Source of the DNA: Variovorax sp. V213
Lineage (GTDB): Bacteria; Pseudomonadota; Gammaproteobacteria; Burkholderiales; Burkholderiaceae_C
NCBI RefSeq assembly: GCF_041154455.1
Contig: NZ_AP028664.1
Span: 497,001-561,000 of the forward strand
DNA length: 64,000 bases
Direction of reading: 5' to 3'
In this document: positions 1-8,100 of the stretch, in pieces
Numbering within the stretch: the stretch's first letter is position 1
Layout of the letters: every line of letters begins with the position of its first letter
Program-made: the position numbers and the translations under genes
The notes under the pieces: model-generated
Seen by the model: the letters and a program-made list of their open reading frames with translations, nothing else
What the model was told of the DNA's origin: nothing
Database searches by the model: none

Positions 1-2
1 GG

Positions 3-233
3 GTCTGGAACTTCCAGTCGTCCTCCGCCGGGCTGGGCGGCTGTCCCTACGCCAAGGGCGCGACCGGCAACGTGGCGACCGAGGACGTGGTCTACATGCT
101 GCACGGCATGGGCATCGAGACTGGCATCGACCTGGACAAGCTGATCGACGCCGGCGTGTACATCAGCGAGGCGCTGGGGCGCGAGCCGAATTCGCGCGCA
201 TCGAAGGCCATCCGCACGAAGAGGGCCGGCTGA
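3..233 (+). CDS. mvaB: Hydroxymethylglutaryl-CoA lyase, C-terminal part (5' truncated by window edge)
   Basis: HMG-CoA lyase splits 3-hydroxy-3-methylglutaryl-CoA into acetyl-CoA and acetoacetate at the end of leucine breakdown. Only the last 76 codons lie in the window. They contain the family signature loop AGLGGCPYAKGATGNVATED, whose Cys is the catalytic loop cysteine of this TIM-barrel enzyme. The following helix, beginning with VVYMLHGMG, and the tail also fit bacterial MvaB. The stop is TGA at 231-233. The gene reads toward the YbaK-type gene, which begins about 30 bp later, so the two may share a transcript. The identification rests on the signature loop. Confidence 0.9.
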   Translation, partial: VWNFQSSSAGLGGCPYAKGATGNVATEDVVYMLHGMGIETGIDLDKLIDAGVYISEALGREPNSRASKAIRTKRAG

Positions 234-264
234 TGAGCACCCTGGAAACCGTGGAAGCCCTGTG

Positions 265-753
265 ATGTGCGGCGCTGAACTTCACGCACTCCCGGAAGGT
301 GTGCAACGTGTTTCTCGCATGCTGCAGGACGCGGGCCATCCGCATTCGCCGCGCATGCTCGACGATGCCTGCCGCACCGCGCAGCAGGCAGCCGATGCGC
401 TCGGCATCCTGGTTGGCCAGATTGCCAAGAGCATCATCTTCAGGCGCAAGAGCGACGACGTGGCTGTGCTGGTCATCACCTCGGGCGACAAGCGGGTCGA
501 CGAGAAGAAAGTCGATGCGCTGGTCGGCAAGACCGGCCGCGCCGATGCCGAGTTCGTGAAGGCGCGCACCGGCTTCACCATCGGCGGGGTGTCGCCGGTG
601 GCGCATGCCACGCCACCCGTGGTGCTGATCGACCGCGAACTGTTCCGCTTCGAGGAGATCTGGGCGGCCGCGGGCCATCCGCACGCGGTGTTCCAGCTGC
701 GCCCGCAAGACCTCGAGAAGCTCACCGGTGCACCCGTGGCGGACGTGGTGTGA
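265..753 (+). CDS. YbaK/EbsC-family aminoacyl-tRNA editing protein
   Basis: The product is 162 residues and belongs to the YbaK/ProX superfamily of free-standing trans-editing domains. These hydrolyse mischarged tRNAs such as Cys-tRNA(Pro). The family core is visible: a helix with RTAQQAADALG, then the conserved lysine segment QIAKSIIFR, and a later GGVSPVAH loop. ATG 265 places LPEGVQRV close to the N terminus, as in relatives. GTG 262 directly before it is an alternative start. The stop overlaps the next start in a GTGA, which suggests translational coupling to the DUF1289 gene. The particular tRNA edited cannot be told from the sequence. Confidence 0.85.
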   Translation: MCGAELHALPEGVQRVSRMLQDAGHPHSPRMLDDACRTAQQAADALGILVGQIAKSIIFRRKSDDVAVLVITSGDKRVDEKKVDALVGKTGRADAEFVKARTGFTIGGVSPVAHATPPVVLIDRELFRFEEIWAAAGHPHAVFQLRPQDLEKLTGAPVADVV

Positions 754-1016
754 ATTTCGATGCCGCGGAAACCCTGGCCGAGCGGGCCGTTGCCGTGCAG
801 TGCTCGGCCGGCGACGTGCCATCGCCCTGCACCTCGGTCTGCCGCATGGACCGCCTGAGCGGCTTCTGCGAAGGGTGCCTGCGCACCATTCCCGAGATCG
901 CGGGCTGGAGCAAGATGGAAGACGAGGCGCGGCGCGGCGTGTGGCGCGCAATAGAGTTGCGGGCACGCGCCGGCATCTGGCGCATTCCGGAAGAAACAGG
1001 AGACAAGCACGCATGA
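750..1016 (+). CDS. DUF1289 small cysteine-rich protein
   Basis: This is an 88-residue protein of the DUF1289 family, whose function is unknown. The diagnostic block SPCTSVCRMDRLSGFCEGC followed by RTIPEIAGW lies near residues 25-53. Its four cysteines look like a metal-binding set. The GTG start lies in a GTGA overlap with the preceding stop, and the 3' end overlaps the next gene in an ATGA. It therefore sits in the middle of a tightly coupled three-gene unit. Family members often end with a basic region, as here. Confidence 0.85.
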   Translation: MNFDAAETLAERAVAVQCSAGDVPSPCTSVCRMDRLSGFCEGCLRTIPEIAGWSKMEDEARRGVWRAIELRARAGIWRIPEETGDKHA

Positions 1017-1657
1017 AGCACATCGACTTCTACCTGGACTTCATCTCGCCCTACGCGCACCTCGCGTTCGAGCATCTGCCGGAGGCCCTCGAAGGCCTGA
1101 GCTACAGCGTCGCCTACAAGCCGGTGCTGCTCGGCGCGATCCTCAAGCACCACGGGCAGCTGGGCCCGGCGGAGATTCCGGCCAAGCGCAGCTGGACCTA
1201 CCGCCATGTGCTCTGGCTCGGCCATGCGAACGGCATCCAGATCGAGATGCCGGCCTCGCACCCCTACAACCCGCTTCCGCACCTGCGGCTTGCGCTGTCG
1301 ACCTCCGACGACGGCAGCATCAGCCGCCTGGTGGCAGAGACCTTGTTTCGCCACGTATGGCGCGGCGGTGAGGAAGCAGGCGACGCCGCGCGCCTGGCTG
1401 CGCTGGCGGCGCAGCTGACGCCGAAGCGCGACATGAACGGCGACGAGAACAAGGCGCTGCTCAAGCGCAACACCGACGAGGCCCTGCGGCGCGGTGTGTT
1501 CGGCACCCCGGCGTATGTGGTCGACGGCCGCCTGTTCTGGGGTTTCGACGGCCTTGCGATGCTGCGCACCTACCTGGCCGGCGATGCGTGGTTCGAAGGC
1601 CCCGAATGGGCGGCCGCCGACCAGCGGCCCTCCTTGCTGCGCGGCAGCAAAACCTGA
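1013..1657 (+). CDS. 2-hydroxychromene-2-carboxylate isomerase (DsbA/GST-kappa fold)
   Basis: The product has 214 residues and belongs to the NahD/HCCA isomerase family of the thioredoxin-like DsbA superfamily. These enzymes use glutathione to isomerise 2-hydroxychromene-2-carboxylate in aromatic degradation. The N terminus begins YLDFISPYAHLAFE, with the conserved SPY motif in place of a CxxC. The C terminus has the cis-proline segment GVFGTPAYVVDG followed by FWGFDGLAML, typical of the family. ATG 1013 lies in an ATGA overlap with the DUF1289 gene. No aromatic-degradation genes are adjacent, so the real substrate may differ. The family call is firm and the substrate is inference. Confidence 0.85.
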   Translation: MKHIDFYLDFISPYAHLAFEHLPEALEGLSYSVAYKPVLLGAILKHHGQLGPAEIPAKRSWTYRHVLWLGHANGIQIEMPASHPYNPLPHLRLALSTSDDGSISRLVAETLFRHVWRGGEEAGDAARLAALAAQLTPKRDMNGDENKALLKRNTDEALRRGVFGTPAYVVDGRLFWGFDGLAMLRTYLAGDAWFEGPEWAAADQRPSLLRGSKT

Positions 1658-1823
1658 GCAACCGGCCGATTTCTTACAAGCTGAAACGCGCCCCGCGGGT
1701 TTCACCTTAATTCGTAAGCGTCGGTTCAGTTTCGCGAAAGGCTCGGGTCAGTCGCGCCTCCAAGAATGCTTCACGGTCCCGAGTGCCGGGACCGAACGAA
1801 CGCATACACAGGAGACGACGCAA

Positions 1824-3518
1824 ATGGCAGCAACACTGGATTCGAGGGGGGTGCCGCATCCGGCCCCCCGGCCCATGTCCTCGGAGGAGAAGAAGGTCAT
1901 CTTCGCTTCCTCCCTTGGCACGGTGTTCGAGTGGTACGACTTCTATCTCTACGGTTCGCTGGCCGCGATCATCGCGAAGCAGTTCTTCAGCGGCCTGGAT
2001 GCGGGCGCGGCCTTCATCTTTGCGTTGCTGGCATTTGCCGCGGGCTTCCTGGTGCGGCCGTTCGGCGCCATCGTGTTCGGCCGGCTCGGCGACATGATCG
2101 GGCGCAAGTACACCTTCCTGGTCACGATCCTGATCATGGGCCTGTCGACCTTCATCGTCGGCCTCTTGCCCAGCTACGCGACCATCGGCGTTGCGGCGCC
2201 GGTGATCCTGATTGCGCTGCGCATGCTGCAGGGCCTCGCGCTCGGCGGCGAGTACGGCGGTGCCGCCACGTATGTGGCCGAGCACTCGCCGCACGGCAAG
2301 CGCGGTGCCTACACCTCGTGGATCCAGACCACTGCCACGCTCGGCCTGTTCCTGAGCCTGCTGGTCATCCTGGGCGTGCGTACCTGGCTCGGCGAACAGG
2401 CGTTCGGCGAGTGGGGTTGGCGCGTTCCCTTCCTGGTGTCGATCGCGCTGCTCGGCGTGTCGGTGTGGATCCGTCTTTCGTTGAGCGAATCGCCCGCCTT
2501 CCAGAAGATGAAGGCCGAGGGCAAGACCTCGAAGGCTCCGCTGTCCGAATCCTTCGGCCAGTGGAAGAACCTCAAGATCGTGATCCTGGCCCTGGTCGGC
2601 CTGACCGCCGGCCAGGCCGTGGTCTGGTACACGGGCCAGTTCTACGCGCTGTTCTTCCTGACGCAGCAATTGAAGGTCGACGGCACCACCGCCAACCTGA
2701 TGATCGCCGCATCGCTGCTGATCGGTACGCCGTTCTTCGTGGTGTTCGGCACGCTGTCGGACAAGATCGGCCGCAAGCCGATCATCATGGCCGGCTGCCT
2801 CTTGGCCGTGGTGACCTACTTCCCGGTCTTCAAGATGATCACGGAATATGCCAACCCCGACCTGGCCCGCGCGCAAGCCACGGCCGGCGTCACGGTGACG
2901 GCGGATCCCAAGTCGTGCTCGTTCCAGGGCAATCCGGTGGCGCGCGAAATCGACTTCCGGAGCTCATGTGACATTGCCAAGCGCTACCTGGTGCAGAACT
3001 CGGTGAGCTACGACAACGTCGAGGGCGCGCCCGGCTCCAAGGCCATCGTCAAGATCGGCAGCAAGACCATCGAGGCGCCCGCGGGCAACGTGGTCAACCT
3101 GAAGTTCGACGAAGCCTCCGCCAAGGAGATCGCCGCCTTCAAGAAGGGCGTGGCCGAGGACCTCAAGGTGGCGGGCTATCCGGCCAAGGCCGACCCCGCG
3201 AAGATGAACAAGCTGATGGTCGTCGCGCTGCTGTTCTGGCTGGTGCTGCTGGTCACGATGGTCTACGGCCCCATCGCCGCGATGCTGGTCGAACTGTTCC
3301 CGACGCGCATCCGCTACACCTCGATGAGCTTGCCGTACCACATCGGCAACGGCTGGTTCGGCGGCCTGCTGCCGACCACCGCCTTCGCGATCGTGGCGAC
3401 CACCGGCAACATGTACAACGGTCTCTGGTACCCGATCGTCATTGCGGCAATGACGCTGGTCATCGGCACGCTGTTCATCCGCGAAACCAAGGACGTCGAC
3501 ATCTACGCGAACGACTGA
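1824..3518 (+). CDS. MFS transporter, metabolite:H+ symporter (MHS) type, with a large loop insertion
   Basis: This 564-residue inner-membrane symporter resembles ShiA/ProP/KgtP. The N terminus has the MHS signature GTVFEWYDFYLYGS, and the loop between helices 2 and 3 carries RLGDMIGRKYTF. A second DKIGRKPII motif follows in the C-terminal half. Family members are usually about 430-450 residues. The excess is a hydrophilic block of about 115 residues, from near residue 345 to 465, between two late helices. It carries two cysteines. ATG 1824 has AGGAG upstream at 1809-1813. The terminator at 3571-3600 closes the unit. The substrate is probably an organic acid or osmolyte and is not resolved. 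Confidence 0.9.
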   Translation: MAATLDSRGVPHPAPRPMSSEEKKVIFASSLGTVFEWYDFYLYGSLAAIIAKQFFSGLDAGAAFIFALLAFAAGFLVRPFGAIVFGRLGDMIGRKYTFLVTILIMGLSTFIVGLLPSYATIGVAAPVILIALRMLQGLALGGEYGGAATYVAEHSPHGKRGAYTSWIQTTATLGLFLSLLVILGVRTWLGEQAFGEWGWRVPFLVSIALLGVSVWIRLSLSESPAFQKMKAEGKTSKAPLSESFGQWKNLKIVILALVGLTAGQAVVWYTGQFYALFFLTQQLKVDGTTANLMIAASLLIGTPFFVVFGTLSDKIGRKPIIMAGCLLAVVTYFPVFKMITEYANPDLARAQATAGVTVTADPKSCSFQGNPVAREIDFRSSCDIAKRYLVQNSVSYDNVEGAPGSKAIVKIGSKTIEAPAGNVVNLKFDEASAKEIAAFKKGVAEDLKVAGYPAKADPAKMNKLMVVALLFWLVLLVTMVYGPIAAMLVELFPTRIRYTSMSLPYHIGNGWFGGLLPTTAFAIVATTGNMYNGLWYPIVIAAMTLVIGTLFIRETKDVDIYAND

Positions 3519-3570
3519 ACGCAGGTTTCAGGAGGAGGGTGGCGCAAGCCGGCCCTCCGTTCAACAAAGG

Positions 3571-3600
3571 GGCTTCATGCCGTCGGCATGAGGCCTTTTT
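3571..3600 (+). terminator. Rho-independent terminator of the MHS transporter gene
   Basis: Two 11-nt arms at 3571-3581 and 3585-3595 pair around a 3-nt loop with a single wobble position, followed directly by a run of T. It lies 52 bp after the transporter stop and just before the small membrane-protein gene. Confidence 0.85.
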
Positions 3601-3640
3601 CTTGAACCCCTCACATCATCATCATCAGGAGACAGACCCC

Positions 3641-3787
3641 ATGTGGAAACTCGTTGTCGGCTTCGTTATCTTTGCCGCCATTGCTCTGTATGTCATCTCG
3701 AAAGGCGGCGACAAGATCGACATGTCGGGCGAGAAGCACGGTGGCGAGGCGACGCACGAACCCGCGCCTGCTGCCGCCCCCAAGTAA
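3641..3787 (+). CDS. Small single-span membrane protein (48 residues)
   Basis: The protein starts MWKLVVGFVIFAAIALYVIS, a single hydrophobic helix at the very N terminus. It continues with a charged segment (KGGDKIDMSGEKHGG) and a short Ala/Pro tail. A good ribosome site, AGGAG, lies 10 bp upstream of ATG 3641. The gene sits just downstream of the MHS transporter terminator and so probably has its own transcript or depends on read-through. I do not recognise a named family. The N-terminal helix with a hydrophilic tail suggests an inner-membrane-anchored periplasmic peptide or a small accessory subunit. Confidence 0.7.
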   Translation: MWKLVVGFVIFAAIALYVISKGGDKIDMSGEKHGGEATHEPAPAAAPK

Positions 3788-3853
3788 AGAGAAAAGGAAA
3801 GTCGTTCCCAGGATCGCGCCACTCCGCGGCGGCGGAGCACCGGCGCTGCTGTT

Positions 3854-4960
3854 CTAGCGCTTGAACCGGCCGTCGCTGATGATCGCCAGGTCGGCGAAAT
3901 CGATGCCCGAGTGGTCCTGCGGCGAATAGCTCACCTCCAGGCCGCCAAGGTCGTAGGCACGCATGCTTTCGAGCGCGGCAAGCACCTTGGCGCGCGTCGG
4001 CTTGGGCCCGGCGCGGCGCAGCGCCTCGACCAGCACCTTGGCCGACGCAAAGCCCTCGAGCGCGGCCGGGGAGAGTTCAACCTGGCCCTTGGCCTGCGCC
4101 AATGCGAGCGCTTCCTTGACCATGGGGTAGCTGATGGAGCGCTCGTTCGGGAACACCTGGGTCACGATCACCCCTTTGCTCGCTTCGCCCAGTTGCTTGA
4201 TGAACCCCGACGACGCGTTGTTCGACAAGGTGACCACCTGCGCTGCCGAACCGGAGGCGCGCAGCGCCTTGATGCCTTCGACCACGGCGGTGCCCGAGCC
4301 GATCCACAGCACGGCCTGAGCGTTGGCATCCTTGATGGTCGGCACGATGGTCTTGTAATCGGGCTTTTCGCGGTCGGCGGGCACGGTGACCAGGGGTTTG
4401 GCCTGGGCCTTGGAGAAGCCCGTCGTGGCGCCTTCGAGGGCGTCCTGTCCGAAGGAATCGGTCACGTAGACCACCGCGATGCGCGCGATGCCGGTGGTGA
4501 GCAGGTGCTGGATGGCTTTCTCGGCTTCGCGCTGGTAGGTGGCGCGCACGTTGAACACGTGCCTTTGTACCGGCTTGTGCAGCGCCATGGCGCCGGTGGA
4601 AGGGCCGATCAGGGCCACGTCGTATTTGTCGAGCCAGGGAATGATGGCCTGCGAATGCGGCGTGCCGCGGCTCATGAAGAGCGCCGTCACCTTCTTCTCT
4701 TCGATCAGCACGCGGGCGTTCTCGCTCGCGCGTTTGACGTCGAAGCCGTCGTCCATGCGCAGCACCTCGATCTTTTCTCCATGAAGGCCGCCTTGCGCGT
4801 TCACGGCATCGATCACCAGTTGGGCCCCGGCGATGGTTTCGTTCACGCCTGCGGCCACCGAGCCGGTCAGGCCCGCCGTCTGGCCGATCAGGATCTGGGC
4901 GGGCGCGGCCGTCGCGGCCAGTGCCAGCAGGGCACCGCAAAGTACATGCAGCTTGTTCAT
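3854..4960 (-). CDS. Branched-chain amino acid-type ABC transporter substrate-binding protein
   Basis: This 368-residue periplasmic binding protein belongs to the LivJ/LivK (type I fold) family. A signal peptide covers about residues 1-21 (MNKLHVLCGALLALAATAAPA) and is followed by ILIGQTAGLTGS, the start of the first lobe. The segment NAQGGLHGEKIEVLRMDDGF is the usual ligand-lobe motif. No permease or ATPase genes are adjacent, so it is an orphan receptor. Such orphans are common in Comamonadaceae and may work with a shared transporter. It is divergent from uvrA across about 170 bp. The ligand could be an amino acid, amide or aromatic acid. Confidence 0.88.
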   Translation of the reverse strand: MNKLHVLCGALLALAATAAPAQILIGQTAGLTGSVAAGVNETIAGAQLVIDAVNAQGGLHGEKIEVLRMDDGFDVKRASENARVLIEEKKVTALFMSRGTPHSQAIIPWLDKYDVALIGPSTGAMALHKPVQRHVFNVRATYQREAEKAIQHLLTTGIARIAVVYVTDSFGQDALEGATTGFSKAQAKPLVTVPADREKPDYKTIVPTIKDANAQAVLWIGSGTAVVEGIKALRASGSAAQVVTLSNNASSGFIKQLGEASKGVIVTQVFPNERSISYPMVKEALALAQAKGQVELSPAALEGFASAKVLVEALRRAGPKPTRAKVLAALESMRAYDLGGLEVSYSPQDHSGIDFADLAIISDGRFKR

Positions 4961-5130
4961 GGATAACTTCCCAATGCAGTTGGAAACGTAAGCAAAGGTC
5001 CTATTTGTTACTTAAAGTGTCTAAAACTGAATCAGTACAAACCCCTGCGCGGGCGTGGACCATGTGACGGAGTGCACGAATCCGTCACTTACCACTCCCT
5101 AGAATGTTTGCCCCACCCCCCAAGGCATTC
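4961..5130. promoter_or_regulatory. Divergent intergenic region between the LivK-type gene and the tandem uvrA
   Basis: This 170-bp gap must carry promoters in both directions. It is noticeably more AT-rich than the genes around it, especially 4990-5040, which is typical of promoter DNA. I could not assign convincing -35/-10 pairs, and I saw no LexA-like box (CTG-N10-CAG). Confidence 0.4.
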
Positions 5131-8100
5131 ATGACACAGGGCTCCATCCGGATTCGCGGCGCGCGCCAGCACAACCTCCAGAACCTCGACCTCGACATCC
5201 GCACCGGCGAGATGACCGTGGTCACCGGGCCGAGCGGCTCGGGAAAATCGAGCCTCGTGTTCGACACCCTTTATGCCGAGGGCCAGCGGCGCTATGTGGA
5301 GACCTTCTCGGCCTACGCGCGCCAGTTCCTGGACCGGATGGACAAGCCCGCCGTCGACAAGGTGGAGGGCGTGCCGCCCGCCATTGCCATCGACCAGACC
5401 AACCCGGTGCGCTCGTCGCGCTCCACGGTCGGCACGATGACCGAACTCAACGACCACCTGAAGCTGCTCTACGCGCGCGCGGCCCAGTTGTTCGACCGCG
5501 AGACCGCGCTGCCGGTGCGCCACGATTCGCCCGACAGCATCTTTGCGCAGATTGCAGAACGGGCGGCCGCGGCGGGCGATCCGCGGCTGGTGGTCACGTT
5601 TCCGGTCGAGTTGCCGGCCGGCACTTCTGCAGAAGAAGTGACGCAGTGGCTGTCGGCCAGCGGCTTCACGCGGGTGCAGTCGGAGCGCGAGGTGGCCACG
5701 CCCACCGGTCCGCGCAAGGTGCTCGACGTGGTGGCCGACCGCTTCCGCATCTCGAGCGCCGAGCGTTCGCGCGTCGTGGAGGCCATCGAGGTGGCGCTCA
5801 AGCGTGGCAGCGGGCGCGTGACGGTGCACGCCACGGGCGCCGAGGAAAACGCTTCCACCGAGGTGTGGAAGTTCTCCACCGGCCTGCACTGCCCGGAGAG
5901 CGACATCCGCTACACCGACCCGATCCCGTCGATGTTCTCGTTCAATTCGGCCGTCGGCGCATGCGACACCTGCCGCGGCTTCGGCCGCGTGATCGGCGTC
6001 GACCTGGGCCTGGTGATTCCGAACGACAAGCTCACCTTGCGCGCCGGCGCCATCAAGACCATCCAGACCCCGGCCTGGAAGGAGGCGCAGGACGACCTCA
6101 TGCGCCACGCCGAGGCGGCCGGCATTCCGCGCGACACGCCCTGGAACAAGCTCACCGACGAGCAGAAGCACTGGGTGATCGAGGGCACGCCCAGCTACAA
6201 GGAGGGCAACTGGAACAAGCAGTGGTATGGCGTGCGGCGCTTCTTCGGCTACCTGGAAAGCAAGGCCTACAAGATGCACATCCGCGTGCTCTTGTCCAAA
6301 TACCGCAGCTACACGCCATGCCCCGTCTGCAGCGGCGCGCGCCTGAAGCTCGACAGCCTGCTGTGGCGCATCGGCAGCAAGGATGATGCGGATGCAGTGC
6401 TGGAGCCCGCCAAGCGCTTCATGCCGACCGGCGCCAAATGGACGCGCGCCCAGCTCGAATCACTGCCCGGCCTTTGCCTGCATGACCTGATGCTGTTGCC
6501 GATCGAGCGGCTGCGCCGCTTCTTCGACCGCGTCGAACGGCACGGCAACGGCAACACCGCAAGTGAGGGCGAGGCGCAGGCCTTGAAGCTGTTGTTCGAG
6601 GAGATCACCACCCGCCTGCGCTACCTGCATGACGTGGGTATCGGCTACCTCACGCTCGACCGCCAGAGCCGCACGCTCTCGGGCGGCGAGGTGCAGCGCA
6701 TCAATCTCACCACGGCGCTGGGCACATCGCTGGTCAACACGCTGTTCGTGCTCGACGAGCCCAGCATCGGCCTGCATCCGCGCGACATGAACCGCATCAC
6801 CGAGGCCATGCTGCGCCTGCGCGACGCCGGCAACACGCTGGTGGTGGTCGAGCATGACCCGGCCGTGATGCTCGCGGCCGACCGCGTGATCGACATGGGC
6901 CCCGGCCCCGGCATTCGCGGCGGACAGATCGTGTTCGACGGCACCACCGACCAGCTGCGCGATGCCGACACGCTCACCGGCCAGTACCTGGGCGGCCGAA
7001 AGAAGATCGGCATGGGCTTCAAGCGGCTCGTGAGCGAGAACACGCACCGGCTCATCCTCGAGGGCGTGCGCGAGCACAACCTGAAGGACATCACGGTCGA
7101 CTTTCCGCTCGCGCGCCTGGTGTGCGTGACCGGCGTGAGCGGCTCGGGCAAGTCGACGCTGATCCAGGACGTGCTGGCGCCAGCGCTCATGCGGCATTTC
7201 GGCAAGGCCACGGAAACGCCGGGCGCACACGACCGCATGCTCGGCGCCGATCACCTCGGCGACGTGGTCTTCGTCGACCAGTCGCCCATCGGCAAGACGG
7301 CGCGCTCCAACCCCGCGAGCTACGTGGGGGCGTGGGACGCGATCCGCGAGATCTTCGCCACCGCGGCGCTGTCGCGCCAGCGCGGCTATACCGCGAGCAA
7401 GTTCAGCTTCAACTCCGGCGACGGGCGCTGCCCGACCTGCGGCGGCTCGGGCTTCGAGCACGTGGAGATGCAGTTTCTTTCGGACGTGTACCTGCGCTGC
7501 CCCGATTGCGACGGCAAGCGCTACCGCCCCGAGATCCTCGAAGTGAAGGTCGAACGCAAAGGGGCGAGCTACAGCGTGGCCGACGTGCTCGATCTCACCG
7601 TGGCCGAAGCGGCGTCGGTGTTCGAGGCCGACCGCGACGTGCTGCGCGTGCTGCAGCCGATCTCCGACGTGGGGCTCGACTACGTGAAGCTCGGCCAGCC
7701 CGTGCCCACACTGAGCGGCGGCGAGGCGCAGCGCCTCAAACTGGCAGGCTTTCTGGCGGAGGCCGCGAAGAGCGCGACGGCGAGCAAGCAATCGGTGGCG
7801 CGCAGGGGCACGCTGTTCCTGTTCGACGAGCCCACCACCGGGCTGCATTTCGACGACATCGCGCGGCTGATGCGCGCGCTGCGCAAGCTGCTGGACGCCG
7901 GCCACTCGCTGATCGTGATCGAGCACAACCTCGACGTGATTCGGGCGAGCGACTGGTGCATCGACCTCGGCCCCGAAGGCGGCGAGGGCGGCGGGCAGGT
8001 GGTCGCGGAGGGCACCCCCGAACAACTGCGCGAGAACCGCGCCTCGCTCACCGGCGCGGCCCTGGCCGACTACGAGCTGGCCATCGGCCCCGAGGCCTAC

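Noticed and set aside
232..264. A 10-codon frame (MSTLETVEAL) between mvaB and the YbaK-type gene
   Set aside because: It is too short to support as a gene and has no family support. It may be a leader for the YbaK start, but nothing shows it.
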